Source: Scilla litardierei (taxonomy: Eukaryota > Streptophyta > Magnoliopsida > Asparagales > Asparagaceae). Taken from it: a stretch of DNA of 64,000 nt. Positions 10,089 to 21,865 of the stretch are shown here, piece after piece; within the stretch, counting starts at the first letter, position 1; each line of letters opens with the position of its first letter. Both the position numbers and the translations under genes were made by a program. The stretch covers positions 283,900,165-283,964,164 of the forward strand of contig CM061142.1 in the NCBI GenBank assembly GCA_030789695.1, written 5' to 3'. The notes beneath the pieces are model-generated. The model was not told where the DNA came from, did not search any database, and saw only the letters and a list, made by a program, of their open reading frames with translations.

Positions 10089-13000
10089 GTGTGGTTTTGG
10101 TGTGCACATTTCCTGCACGAGTCCTCTTTGACTCTGGTGCATCGATGTGCATTATTTCTCGGAGCTTCGTGGAGAAGCATTCCTTGTCGACGTCCCCTCT
10201 TTCCAAGAGTTGGAATATCGTTACAGGGAATGGCGTGGTCTCGGTACATCTTGTTTGCAATTCTTGCTCGTTGGTGGTCTGTGGACATGAGCTTTACGCT
10301 GATTTCATTGTCCACGACATCATCAACTATGATGCAGTTCTTGGGATGGATTGGCTTGCGAGCTTCTATGCTACGATCGACTGTCGGAGGAAGAAGGTGG
10401 TGTTCGAGATTCCCGGACATCCAGTATTTGAGTTCAGCCGTGGTAGCAGCTCGCTTGGTCCTGTCAGATTTCGGGCCAGGCCGGAGGAGATTGTGGCTAT
10501 GCAGATGGAGCTGGAGAGGCCAGCTATTGTGCGGGATTATGATGACGTCTTCCCCGGGGAGAAGTCTGGTTTGCCACCTGATCGGGCTTTAGAATTTTCT
10601 ATTGATCTTATTCCGGAAGCGCAGCTGATTTCGAAGGCGCCTTATCGTATGGCACCCGCTGAGCTGGAGGAGTTGCGGAAGCAGCTGGATGAGCTTTTGC
10701 AGAAGCGTTATATCAATCCTAGTGTGTCTCCGTGGGGAGCACTGGTGCTGTTGGTGAAGAAGAAGGATGGTTCCCGTCGCATGTGCGTGGACTATCGGGA
10801 GTTGAATGCGGTGACCATCAAGAATAAATACCTGTTGCCTCGCATCGATGATATTTTTGATCAGCTTGGAGGTTCGAGGGTGTTTTCGAAGTTGGATCTG
10901 AGGAGTGGTTACCATCAGTTGAAGGTGAAGAAGGGAGATGTTCCGAAGACAGCGTTCAGGACGAAGTATGGACACTACGAGTTTGTGGTTATGCCTTTCG
11001 GTGTATGCACCCACAGTTTTCATGAATCTGATGAACCTGATTTTCTACGACTTTTTGGATAAGTTTGTCGTTATCTTTATTGACGATATTCTGATCTATT
11101 CGAAGTCGGAGGAGGAGCATACCTCGCACTTGAGGACGGTGTTGGAGATTTTGAGGAAGCATCGGTTGTATGCTAAGTTTTCAAAGTGCGAGTTTTGGTT
11201 GGACAGAGTTGCTTTTCTCGGGCATGTGGTGACTGGAGATGGTATTTCAGTGGATCCCGAGAAGATCAGGGCCATCAGAGAGTGGCCTGTTCCGTCGTCA
11301 GCGTCTGAGATTCGGAGTTTCCTTGGACTCGCTGGTTACTATCGGCGTTTCATTAAGGACTTTTCCCGTATTGCCGAGCCGATGACCAGATTGACGCAGA
11401 AGGATGCACCTTTTGTTTGGTCGGGTGATTGTGAGAATGCTTTTGGCGTTCTGAGGGAGAGATTGACGACTGCCCCTATTCTTGTTGTGCCTGATCGCAG
11501 CGGTGGATTTGAGATCTTTTGTGATGCTTTTGGCAAGGGTCTCGGTTGTGTGTTGCATCAGCACGGACATGTTGTGGCGTATGCGTCTCGTCAGCTCAAG
11601 GGTCATGAGAAGAATTACCCGACGCATGATTTGGAGTTGGCTGCCGTTGTGTTTGCTCTTAAGATTTGGAGGCACTTCCTGCGGAATGAGAAAGTGAAGA
11701 TTTTCACCGATCACAAAAGCTTGAAGTATATTTTTACTTAGAAGGAGCTCAACATGCGACAACGTCGATGGTTGGAGCTCATGGCGGATTATGAGATTGA
11801 TTTGCAGTATCACCCTGGCAAGGTGAATGTGGTTCCTGATGCGCTGAGTAGGCTTCCAGTGGTGATGATTTTGACCTCGCAGTGGAGATTGCGGCAGTAT
11901 TTCTGCGAGTCTGGTGTGGAGATTGTTCTTCCTGGGGAGGCTTCTTCGTTGATGTGTATGCAGATACAGTCGACAATTGTGGATCGGATCAAGGCTGGCC
12001 AGGCTGAGGATCTGAAGCTGGTAAAGATTCGGAAGCAGGTGGAAGCCGGTCTGCGGACTGACTTTTTGATTCATGAGGATGGCTCGCTGAGGTTTGGAGC
12101 CAGGTTGTGTGTGCCAGCTGGGGATATTAGAGAGGAGTTGATGTTGGAGGCACACAGTTCGCCGTATTCTGTGCATCCTGGTGGGACCAAGATGTACAAG
12201 GATCTTCGTCTGAACTATTGGTGGCATGGAATGAAGAGGAGTGTGGCTCGGAGTGTAGCCAAGTGTTTGGTTTTCCAGCAAGTAAAGGCGGAGCATCAGC
12301 GTACGGCCGGGTTGCTACAATCGCTTCTGATTCCGGAGTGGAAATGGCAACACATCACTATGGATTTCATGACTGGACTACCTCGGAGTCCGAAGCAGAA
12401 TGACACGATTTGGGTGATCGTAGATCGATTGACCAAATCCGCGCACTTTATTCCATTCCGAGGGGGATAGTCCACTGAGGCGCTAGCGAGGAGATATATG
12501 GAGGTAAAATTCTTTTACGCTCCGTTTCTATTTCCTTTTCCTAGTTTAGATTGTGATGTAACGTGAATCGTGCAGGAGGTCGTACGACTTCACGGAGTCC
12601 CCATGAGTATCGTGTTAGACAGAGACACGAGGTTCACATCTCAGTTCTGGCAGAGTTTGCAGAAGAGTTTAGGTACGCGTCTGAGTTTCAACACGGCATA
12701 CCATCCGCAGACGGATGGCCAGTCCGAGAGGACGATTCAGATCTTGAAGGACATGCTGAGGGCGTGCATGTTGGATTTCAAGGGTTCGTGGGAGGACCAT
12801 CTACATCTGGTAGAGTTTTCTTACAACAACAGCTTCCAGGCGAATATTGGCGTGGCGCCTTTCGCCGCTCTTTATGGGAGGAAATGTCGATCGCCATTGA
12901 GTTGGAATGTCGTTGGTGATCGGGAGTTGTTGGGACCTGAGATGATCGTGGAGGCCGTGGATATTGTCAGGAAAATTCGGGAGAGGTTGAGGATTGCTCA

Positions 13001-13478
13001 GGACCGTTTTAAGCATTGGGCGGATGCTAAACGGCGTCCCTTGGAGTTTCAGCCGGGCGACCATGTGTTCTTGAAGATTTCCCCGAATCTTGGTGTGATT
13101 CTCTTTGGGAAGCGAGGGAAGTTGAGCCCGCGATACATTGGACCGTTTGACATTCTGGAGAAAGTTGGCGAGGTAGCTTATCGCTTAGCCTTGCCGCCAT
13201 CTTTGGAGGGAGTTCACAATGTTTTCCATGTGTCGCAGCTTCGTCGATACATCAGCGATCCATCTCATGCTGCGGATTTCTCAGAGATTACCGTTTGCCC
13301 TGATATGACGTATGACTAGCAGCCAGTGCAGATTTTGGACAGGCGTCAGAAGTCACTTCAGAACAAGGTTGTCAATCTTGTGAGGGTGATGTGGCGACAC
13401 GGCTCGCCTGGAGAGTCTACTTGGGAGAATGAGGATGAGATGCGAGAGCGTTTCCCACTTTTGTTCCCGGACACGTGA
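10089..13478 (+). pseudogene. pol: Pol of chromovirus A: PR-RT-RH-INT-chromodomain, broken
   Basis: Domains in order: protease with [15 protein letters not shown] from [14 protein letters not shown] through [10 protein letters not shown] to FIDDILIYS; RNase H with [24 protein letters not shown] and [12 protein letters not shown]; integrase zinc region; catalytic D in HITMDFMTGLPRS, D in [14 protein letters not shown] in HPQTDGQSERTIQ; and a C-terminal chromodomain with RRQKSLQNKVVNLVRVMWR. Lesions: a 5-base deletion near 11005 shifts frame in RT; stops at 11739, 12468 and 13317; and the second zinc cysteine is Phe (CLVFQQ; C has CLVCQQ). A putative intron (12504-12575) splits integrase. Both the order and the chromodomain place it among Tekay-like chromoviruses. 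It is dead as an enzyme source. Confidence 0.92.
12504..12575 (+). other. Putative intron inside integrase of A
   Basis: ATGGAG|GTAAAATTC at the donor and ATCGTGCAG|GAGGTC at the acceptor, 72 bases, phase 0. It separates RRYME from EVVRLHGVP, which are contiguous in related integrases, and contains an in-frame TGA. In C the same intron is 71 bases, so only splicing keeps the frame there. Confidence 0.75.
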
Positions 13479-13510
13479 GTGTTGGGAAATTCCGAGGACG
13501 GAATTTTTCT

Positions 13511-13524
13511 TAAGTTGGGGAGGA
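13511..13524 (+). other. Polypurine tract of chromovirus A
   Basis: TAAGTTGGGGAGGA directly before the 3' LTR start TGTAACGAC. It is preceded by TTCCGAGGACGGAATTT, a near-palindrome conserved at this place in B and C as well. Confidence 0.85.
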
Positions 13525-15420
13525 TGTAACGACTGGTTTTCATGTATCTGGATTTATTATATTATATTATATGTTTTGGTGGATTTTCTCCTTATGCGTG
13601 GTTTTCTTCTCCGTAACTTTCATTTTCGATCGTTTCGTCGTGTTTTCCCGCTTCTTCCTTAGAATCGTCGATTTTGGAGTAAGTCATTCGTGACGGGCTT
13701 CATATCGGTCATATCTTATTGTTAGATCAAGCCTAGGAGTTTTAGGAATCGATCCCGGAGCTTTGCGCTCCATTTCGAAACTTTTGGTGCTCATTGGCCG
13801 GTAAAGAAGGGGCACCGACCGACTAGATGACGATCCAGTCGGTCGGAAAACCTTCTTGAACCGACTAGTTGGCTTTGTTAATTTCTCAGGAGTTACTGTT
13901 TATCGTTAGTCGGTCTAAGAATGTTGGTTGACCGACTAGGTTGTAAACTAGTCGGTCGGCAACGCTTCTTTAACCGACTAACTCATTAACTATTTTTGGT
14001 ACCAGTTACTGTTCATTATTAGTCGGTCTAAGTTCATCTCTCGACCGACTAGTTGTTAAACTAGTCGGTTAAGTTTTTTACTCCGACCGACTAATTCTTA
14101 GTTCTTCTGTACAGTCAAGTACTGTTCACTTTTAGTCAATCTAAGAACGTTCATCGACCGACTAGATGTCAAACTAGTCGGTCAGTATTTGTTCTTTGAC
14201 CGACTAACTCTTAGTTTAGGTTTTCGTCAGGGATTACTGTTTACACTTAGTCGGTCTGCGTTGGTCAACCAACCGACTAGTTTCCAAACTAGTCGGACAG
14301 TGGTTGCTCTTTGACCAACTAAACAATACATGAAACCCTAGTTTTGCCCTAGCCGCCACCAAACTCTATAAATACCCCTCCAAACGTTTTCTTCTTCTTC
14401 TTCTTCAACTCTAAACCTAAATTCTCCCCCATAGAGCCCCCTACTACCTCAAACCATTATTCCTTCATCCCAAGCCCAAAATCCATCATCCAAACCCTCA
14501 CTTAACACACTCTACCTCTCATCTTCCTCAAACTTTCATCAAACCCCCAAAATCCACATCCAACCCTATTTCTCCAGATTTTTCCCTTATTTCCAGATTT
14601 GAGCCGGATAGTTCTTCCGTTGCGGTGCTTGCTCGGCATCGTTCTTTCGCTTCCTATACGATAATAATCGATCTCTTAATGTTTTCATAAACCGTTGTGT
14701 TTTTGTGAAACCCTAATGAAATGAATGTTGTTTTGATGATTGTTTCTCCTTAATAGCGACTTTCCCGTAGATTAGCGTCCGTGGGACGAACCCTCGTTGA
14801 TCGTCATCCTCGGTGCTAGGCAAGTGAAACTTGCCACTTAGGGTTTAGGCCATGTTTTAGGCCATTTGCTTGTTGTAGGCGTAAAAGAGACTAGACGACG
14901 AAATGATACTCGCCTAAGCGCAAATTTAGGAACTAGCTTGACAACGAAGCTAGATCCGACATTTATCTTGTTGCACAATTACCATGTCATGTTTAATTTC
15001 CATTAACGGTACGCGAACTAATTGTCATGTCATTACATTCCTTAAGTGTTCCCGTGATTGCGTAGCTCCGCTACATCTTGTGAAATGATTGAGGCTAGGT
15101 GCACCCCTACGCCAAATGTTTACGAATCGTGAACTAGAATGCGAGCTCCTATGCGGGGCAACCCTGGCTCATTTACTGAGCTCGTGTGTAGGGACCCTGG
15201 CTCGTTCACATGTGGGTATTGGGGGTAAGAGTTAAGCGGCCAATCAACTGGGAGTCTGCCCGATCAGCAACTGCAGTGGTAAGGCGTAAACTCTGGGTTC
15301 TGGGGTAGTGTTAAGCGGCCAATCAGCGTGAATGCCAAACCATTCAGCTGTAAGACGTAAACATCTACAAACAACTTGAAACGTGACTAGTGAAATGATT
15401 GAGATTGTCAGTAGCTTGGC
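13525..15420 (+). repeat. Chromovirus A 3' LTR, first part
   Basis: Matches 5891-8040 without the Helitron. It carries the array (13815-14324) and TATA box (14367-14374). It is interrupted by LARD B after the target duplication TTGGC (15416-15420), and continues at 36090. Confidence 0.93.
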
Positions 15421-15809
15421 TGTCACGCCCCGCTTCCCAAAATGGACGGAGGCGAAGCGTGACTAAGGCCCGCTTAGGCCAGAGCTAAGAAGCTCGGACA
15501 CAATAAGCGTCTGTAGGGGGGTACCTTTAAACTTTTCAGGTTCTTGCATTAATAAAGTTCGAAACAAAAGGAAGTACAGAAAGGAAGTTGCATTCATTAA
15601 GTAGAGATATATTATCCAACGAGTACAAAGTCTAAAAAGGAAGCCAAGCATGGCAACAACTATCTAAAAGCAAACTAAAAATAGTAACCTCTAGAAGTGA
15701 CGACTAAAAGACCTCAAGGTCTGGTCCTCGTCGGGCACGTACTCTGGGTCGACGTCCTCGGCTCCTCGTACTCCAGTGAGTCTGCCTCGTCCACGAACTC
15801 TGGCTGAGC

Positions 15810-15850
15810 ACCTGACGTACAGTACCAAAAGAAGGAACTGTACGTCAGGT
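15810..15850 (-). other. Long perfect hairpin in the B leader
   Basis: ACCTGACGTACAGT (15810-15823) and its exact reverse complement (15837-15850) enclose a 13-base loop. The right LTR copy has one mismatch. A and C have a hairpin at the matching place with a different stem but a similar loop (CTTTTGG), and all three are followed by an acid-rich coding-like stretch. Confidence 0.7.
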
Positions 15851-16238
15851 AAGGTCTACGAAAAGGGTTAGACCAAACTGCAAGTGTATCAACTTTTAAA
15901 CAACGATTTACTGGTTGGTTAGCATGCTGATGTTCTTTTACACTACAGTTTACTGGTTGATTAGCATGTTGTGGTTATAACAGAGTAACACAACAGGAAG
16001 TAACGCAGCAGGAAATTAAAACGGGACAGGTAGTAGTCGTAGCGTGTGCTACCGACTACGGGACTATCCTAAAGGTGTCAGGACAAGACGGAACTAGACA
16101 AGACAAGACAGGACACGATGCGACTGACAGGACTAGTAAAACACAAAGGGTTCACGCCTTACGGTTCGAGGGGAATCAGACCCTCTCACCGCCCGCACGC
16201 TCAACCCTACCCCAAACCCCAGAACTCTGGACAGGAAG

Positions 16239-16513
16239 CACGGAGATCACTTTCGCAAGGAAAGCACCTGAAACGCCCGTAGGCTTTTTGTAACACGGAG
16301 ATCACTTCCGCAAGGGAAGCACCTGAAACGCCCGCAGGCTTTTTGTATCACGGAGATCACTTCCGCTCGGGAAGCATCTGAAACGCCCGAAGGCTTTTTG
16401 TAACACGGAGATCACTCCCGCAAGGAGAGCATCTGAAACGCCCGAAGGCTTTTTGTAGCACGGAGATCACTCCCGCAAGGAGAGCATCTGAAACGCCCGC
16501 AGGCTTTTTGTAA
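16239..16513 (-). repeat. Five 55-bp units, each with two potential RNA hairpins
   Basis: Units start at 16239, 16294, 16349, 16404 and 16459. In the sense (minus-strand) RNA each has a GCC-UNCG-GGC hairpin, with N = A, G, U, U, G in order. Each also has a second stem-loop, CUUUC/GAAAG, CUUCC/GGAAG or CUCUC/GGGAG, in which stem changes are compensated. The right LTR copy is at 33349-33623. Confidence 0.85.
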
Positions 16514-17294
16514 CACAGTGACAAGACACGACCAGTGTGTATAACAGTGACAAGACACGACCAGTGTACGGGAGAGTTATTCTAGGGTGTCCACACGCAC
16601 GCACACACAAGATAATCCTAAAGTGCCACAAGTTGTTGTTCGTCGGACTTAGACTTCGTCGTCAAGTCTAAGTCGTCAGGGTGACCCAGACGTTATCATT
16701 TCACGTCCGGAATCCAAACACTCACAGTCTAACAGTTCTAACAATTTAAGACCAAGACGCGGTCAAAAACGCAAGTGGTTACACTTGCCTGCGATGGAGA
16801 GTGTGTCGTCCGTCCGGGGCGTCGCGTCTAGTCGTCGCGTCCGCGGTAGTCCGTCTGAAACAGTCACGGCGACGGTGTCAGGCCTCGTTTTCAGAAATTC
16901 CTATTAGGGTTCGTGTCTAGGTTAACGGGACTACCCTATTCGTCAAAAGTCACAATTTGATGTTCAGCCTTATTCGACGATTCTATCCTATGTGCACATT
17001 CAAAAAGTTCATTCGTCGATATTCTAGATTCGCACAACGTTTTAAAAGAGCGAAAAGTAAATTTAATTCTAACTTGTCGATTTTTAGTTTAGGGTTCGAT
17101 TCGCTACGGTGGGGGTTTTTACGAGTTAGGGAACCAACCTGAAATGACGATTGAGCGGGAAATCTGGTGTTGGGTCTGAACTGTAGGAGATTGGCATCGT
17201 CGGCGTCGTCTCAGCTATGGGTGGCGTAGCCAGACACGCTCTGGCAGCGGACTGAACGTGAGGGCAGCGGACGGAGATAGCAGACAGTTTTACG

Positions 17295-18875
17295 TGACGT
17301 GTGCCCCGGCTTGCTATCCGCAAATGGCCGGGGGGCCCGCGTGGGGGTTTAGAAATTTGTAACCGCAAGCGCACGGTGTTGTAGTGTGGCTTGGGGGTCG
17401 AACAGAGGGAGGCTAGGATGTGCTTGAGTCAAGGAGGACCAAAATCACCCCGTAGGTGAGCTAGCCCGAATCGGTAAATGGTTGTCACGGAAAGGAATGA
17501 AGGGTATGAACAATAAGAAAATAAACCCGGGACTTTGGTTTCCACTCCGACGAGCGACTCTCGCCGATACGGCCTACGGGTATGGATAGCGATCGGAATT
17601 AGGGTCTAATGGTGGGACGTTGCCTTTGAAAGTGGTACCGGCATCCCATGGGCCCGATATTCCGGTCGGTGCCCAGGATGATACACCGGACTTCCCGGAT
17701 TCGATCAGTGGGCACTCCCGTGTCCATTAACACTGATCGATTCCCGGAGCACTAAGCTCGCAACGATAACTCCCAACGTCTCATCCTGCCGCTCCCGCGT
17801 GCTAGGATTCGGCGTCTACGCTAAGGGCGTGAGCTATGGCTAGGGAGTCAACCGCCAAGTTTATTCCCCCTTGGCCCAACGATCAAAGGCGGTCTTTTTC
17901 CCGCCGATGACAATAAAACACCCCACGTAACCGTTAGATTCCTAATCCCTATCGATTTCCTAACCCTATGGATGCATCGGGGAGAGCCCCCGAAGGGGTT
18001 TCCACCAAAATCCCAGATTTGGGAACTACTCACAAAAATCCATTAAAAAGCGATCTAAATGAAAATTAACCGTTGGAATCATAATTAGACGATTGGAATG
18101 CGGAAGTAATAGAGTAATTAAGACAATACTAAAATTTGAGAAAGATCCGAAAACTTACAAAAGAATAGTAATTACAGCCGTCACAATGGGAGAAAACAGT
18201 AAAAACTAGCAGCTCCCCGTTTCTGGAACCCTAGGGGTTCTATTTATAGACTCTCGCATCACCCGATCGGTTGACTAGTCAACCGATCGGGTGACCCGTT
18301 ACAGATAATGAATAGAAAACGGCGAGCTTTCACCCGGTCATATGAACCGGACGGGTGAGTTCTTGGAGTGACCGGTTGGATCTTGGCGCCATCGGGTGAA
18401 GCGATCGGTTGGGTGCCCGTGTCTTCAGCTCCTCGGCATCAGCTACAGATGAACCGATCGGGTGAGAATCACCCGATCGGTTGGAATTCTGCTCGAAAAG
18501 ACAGAGAATAGGCCCCTGCTGAACCGGCCTGTGAACCGGTCGGGTGACTTTCACTTGAGCTCCGGCTGAGACCGGGTGGTGCACGTGTGCATCACCCGAT
18601 CGGTTGGAGATGATCAACCGACCGGGTGAGGAGCTGAAAGATGTATTCTTTGACATTTGGCCCCCTGGATCACGCGTGACTCCTCCCGTTGCTCCGGGGA
18701 CTTGAGATATCGTCGTTAAATGTCCCCTACGCGGTCGATCTCCTGCAAACATGGAAAAACAAAGAAAAGTGAAAGAAAATGAGAAAATACGAGAAAACGA
18801 ATAAAAGACGGCAGAAAAACACGGAGAAACACAAAAGAAAACATGCGTGAATATATAAAATATAAACGCACGTCA
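17295..18875 (-). repeat. Element D 3' LTR
   Basis: Runs from TGACGTGTGCCCC to AACGCACGTCA; the partner is 26536-28113. The same small spurious frame appears in both copies (17848-18033 and 27086-27271) and is not a gene. Confidence 0.93.
18241..18629 (-). promoter_or_regulatory. D LTR promoter: ACCGATCGG array plus TATA box
   Basis: About ten copies of ACCGATCGG(G/T)TGA and its complement, in facing pairs, lie at 18257-18629. On the minus strand they run directly into TATAAATA (18241-18248). The same module in the 5' LTR is at 27479-27868. Confidence 0.8.
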
Positions 18876-18888
18876 AAATCCCCCAAGC
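18876..18888 (-). other. Polypurine tract of D, with two internal copies
   Basis: On the minus strand GCTTGGGGGATTT abuts the 3' LTR. Near-copies lie at 20164-20175 and 20436-20447. On the minus strand each is preceded by a hairpin or palindrome: an 8-bp stem CTTCCTCG, a 9-bp stem TTGCATTGC, and TGCTAGCA. The rest of 18890-20500 is purine-rich on the plus strand and non-coding, with a TTTTC-rich tract near 19450-19570. Confidence 0.7.
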
Positions 18889-20602
18889 TGAACTCTTCCT
18901 CGTCCTCGAGGAAGACGAGTGAGAGTAGGAGCTCGGAGGGAGAAAATAGAGAGGAAGAAAGAAAAAGAAAACTCTATATCCTAGATCGTCCGTCAGAGCT
19001 AACAAAATCAAAAACGACACACCAAGCAAGCAAACGTCAAATCACATCACCAAACCCAGGAAAACGAGTCCAAACAAGTGTCGTGGGCCCACGCGGTGAA
19101 GCGCGAGTGAGTGTGGTCGTGCGCTAGCAGTCGGTGTCGCTTTCTACAATGTGCTATGAGCTCATATACGCAAATCCAGGAAGTGACCCAAATACCAATT
19201 CGAATTTGAAATTGCGGTGAATATTAGTTCAAGCATGCACGAGAAGAGTATAAGAAGTGAAGCGTATCATGCATCGGGGACTCCACAACTAGGGTCAAGG
19301 AAATCACGCCACTATAGCCTAGATACTAGCTAAAAAGTTCCTAAGCCAAGTGTTTTCGAAACCGATGGGGGTTGAGATGATGTGGAGAAGAACACTCGGT
19401 GCAAATTCTCGCCTTCCCTTTATTCTCGGCAGGTAGGACAATATTCACACGGGAATTTTTTTTGGGTTTTGCGCATTTGTATTTTTTTTGGCTTTTTGGC
19501 TATACGATTATTTTTTTTCTTTTCTTTTCTTTTCGGGTTTTTCTTTTCTTTTCTCCTTTTTTTTGGATTTTTGGGTTTTTGGCTATACACATGTGTACTC
19601 TCCCAAGTGGGAGAACGGTACACGACGAGGGGATTTGCACCAAGTAAAACAAAAAAAGAAGTCGGAATCTAAACACTTGGGCATATGAAACTATTCTCGC
19701 TAAATAGAGCGTAGGCTAAATGGGTTATCCTAGTCCTTAATTGTGAAATCCCGACGCATGCGAATTGAAATATACGATATAAATATAGCATGCATATAGT
19801 AGAAGCAAATACCGCATATTCAAATCGAAGCATGATAATCTAGGGGTCATTCCTGGACAGGTATATAAAGTAAAATCACAAAGTAGAAGCACACCAAATA
19901 GCTAGGCACGATGCACGACTCACAAAAAGCTAAGTGGACCCACGATGCGTGAAATGCAAGAGGACTCGAAATCCTAGGGTCAGTGAGTGTGATTATTGAT
20001 ACCATGCTAGGTGTGTGTGATTTTGTGGCGATTCATCATAGGGTTCATCTCTAGGAGAAAGAGATAAAAAGAAGAGAAGAGAAAAAAAAGTAAAAAATAA
20101 AAAAAACACGATGAAAACGACACAAAAACGAAAAAGAAGGACTCAAACGACGCACACAGTGCGACTCCCCCAAGCCGAAGCTTGCATTGCCCGCAATGCA
20201 ACGTGAGTGAGTACGGGAGGGCAATGAAGATGGGGGGGAATACGCACTGACACAAAAAGAAATGAAAACGAGGAAAACGCAGAGATGAAACTTAATATAA
20301 AGAAAGATCAAAATCAAAATCAAACGATATGAAAATAGAAATAAAACCACACGACACGACACTCAAAATGGGAAAAACAAGCACACACACAAAAATGAGA
20401 AAAACAACAAAACACGACGACACACCAAAATAGACGTCCCCCAAGCTAGACCTGACAGTGCTAGCAAATGATATGATCAGTGAAATGCGGAGATATGCAA
20501 GGGGGAGTCAATCGGATTCGCTGGTACTGGAATGGTAGGGGGAGGGGGAGGAGGGAGGGGAATAGTGAATGAAAGAATCCTCAGAGGAAGAGGAGGGTGT
20601 GC

Positions 20603-21733
20603 CTATGGGGGAAGGAGGGGCGACAGGCTGGAGCACGGGAGGATCGATGTGCACCGGGGGCTGTGGTGGAGAAAGATCGTACCAGGTGGGCCGACAGTTG
20701 GGTGCCAATCGGGAGGATCCAAGGGTGGTAGATGCACTAATGGAGAATACCAAGGATCGGGGTAAAACTCCCAAGGGAGATGAGATGGGGGGTAGGGTAG
20801 CCGCAAAGGGGCCAAAGGTGGCAGGATCGCGAAAGGTTCGCAGGCGGGGTTATAGAGGTAGATAGCACGGTCTTCACTGAAGGGAGTGAGCATATTGATA
20901 TCGATCAAGTAATCGCAATCAATACGTCTACGTCCAGGCAAAATAGGGAGGTCGGGTGGTACTCTCAGAACACAACTGACAATAAGAGTGATCATCCCAC
21001 CACAACAGATGGAACCAGAAGTGGCGCGGCTAACGGCAAAAATTTCGTGGACGATCCAATGAGCGGCGTTTATGGGCATAGGGATGTGCCCAAGGATCCT
21101 GTCATCGGACATGGCATAGAGAAAGAAGAGCTCATCCCTAGATACATTGGACACATCCACGCGGGCGAAAACATTGTTGGCGAGGATGCAATGGGTGAGG
21201 CGGTAACACTGGTGAATAATGTAGGAGGCAGGAGCCTCGGGTGGAAAGGTGGTGTACCGGGTAAATCGTTGCCAAACACCATCAGCCCGAAATTGAGAGT
21301 AGATGTCAGTTCGATCGTGGGTGGAATGTTCAGTATTAAGATCGGGGTGACGGAGATTAAGGATATTGTTCAACTCGATGAAACCCAGAGAAAAGTCGCA
21401 GTTGAAAGCGCGGAAGGAGAAACCCCCATCAAACAACTCGAGTGAACTGAGGAATTCAAGCGTGAGATTTCTGTGTGTGAGAACATGGATGTGAGAGAGG
21501 GTATGGCACCCGATACAGTTGAAAATTCTGGCGACGCCGTTCGAAAGCCCTAGAGCTTCGAGTGTGGGGCGATAGGCGAAGAGTGTAGGTCTCATCGGGC
21601 GATGAAGTAGTGCTCGCAAACGGTCAGACTGTTTTTCCGTAGAAGGGTTTATGCCAAGGAAAGAGGCGGAAAAGGGGCCGTAGAGCAGATCACGGCGCGA
21701 AGATGATGCAATCTCTTTCCCTTTCCTAGACAT
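20603..21733 (-). CDS. Athila ORF-1-like (env-position) protein, 376 aa
   Basis: The chosen start is the ATG at 21733 (MSRKGKEIASSSRRD). An upstream GTG-less extension to 21814 looks like leader. The region around LTLEFLSSLELFDGGFSFRAFN and LNNILNL matches the pattern of the Athila ORF-1 family (PF03078), a plant-specific protein encoded after pol; its function is unknown and the old env label rests on position only. The C-terminal part is proline-rich (PPLAPLRLPYPPSHLP). After about 20700 another frame, ending at 20508 with a Pro/Ser-rich, acidic tail (STSESD), looks more protein-like. This copy is thus probably frameshifted near its end. No membrane segment is obvious. It has its own promoter-like module upstream (22175-22574). 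Confidence 0.75.
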   Translation of the reverse strand: MSRKGKEIASSSRRDLLYGPFSASFLGINPSTEKQSDRLRALLHRPMRPTLFAYRPTLEALGLSNGVARIFNCIGCHTLSHIHVLTHRNLTLEFLSSLELFDGGFSFRAFNCDFSLGFIELNNILNLRHPDLNTEHSTHDRTDIYSQFRADGVWQRFTRYTTFPPEAPASYIIHQCYRLTHCILANNVFARVDVSNVSRDELFFLYAMSDDRILGHIPMPINAAHWIVHEIFAVSRATSGSICCGGMITLIVSCVLRVPPDLPILPGRRRIDCDYLIDINMLTPFSEDRAIYLYNPACEPFAILPPLAPLRLPYPPSHLPWEFYPDPWYSPLVHLPPLDPPDWHPTVGPPGTIFLHHSPRCTSILPCSSLSPLLPP

Positions 21734-21773
21734 GGCGACTATGTGGGTGGTGAAAATGAAAGTGGTGGCGTGT

Positions 21774-21865
21774 CTATGATGAATATAGAGCAAGTGAAGC
21801 AGGTACAACACCAATTTAGGATATTACAGATAAAGTAAGAGATGTGTAGAGTGGAAGAGTGTTAC
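21774..21865 (-). other. Possible leader intron before the Athila ORF
   Basis: On the minus strand GATGG|GTAACACTC at the donor and TTCATCATAG|ACACG at the acceptor, about 92 bases, 40 bases before the ATG. Borders are by eye only. Confidence 0.3.

Larger units (their letters stand above)
15421..17294 (-). repeat. LARD B 3' LTR, first part
   Basis: Matches 32531-34404 of the other LTR closely. It holds the 14-bp-stem hairpin at 15810-15850 and the 55-bp hairpin array at 16239-16513, then two copies of an AGTGACAAGACACGACCAGTG unit. It is cut by element D after TTACG (17290-17294) and resumes at 28119. Confidence 0.9.

Noticed and set aside
11298..12296. 332-codon minus-strand frame across RNase H and integrase of A
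   Set aside because: It is a shadow of the plus-strand pol frame; the same antisense pattern appears over C because codon usage is GC-biased.
16239..16513. Plus-strand GC hairpins followed by TTTTTG, resembling bacterial terminators or a CRISPR-like array
   Set aside because: The repeats are contiguous, without spacers, and lie inside a plant LTR. The sense strand is minus, where they read as UNCG hairpins instead.
19382..19688. Phe-rich frames on the plus strand near the TTTTC tract of D
   Set aside because: They arise from a low-complexity T-rich tract in the non-coding 3' region of D.
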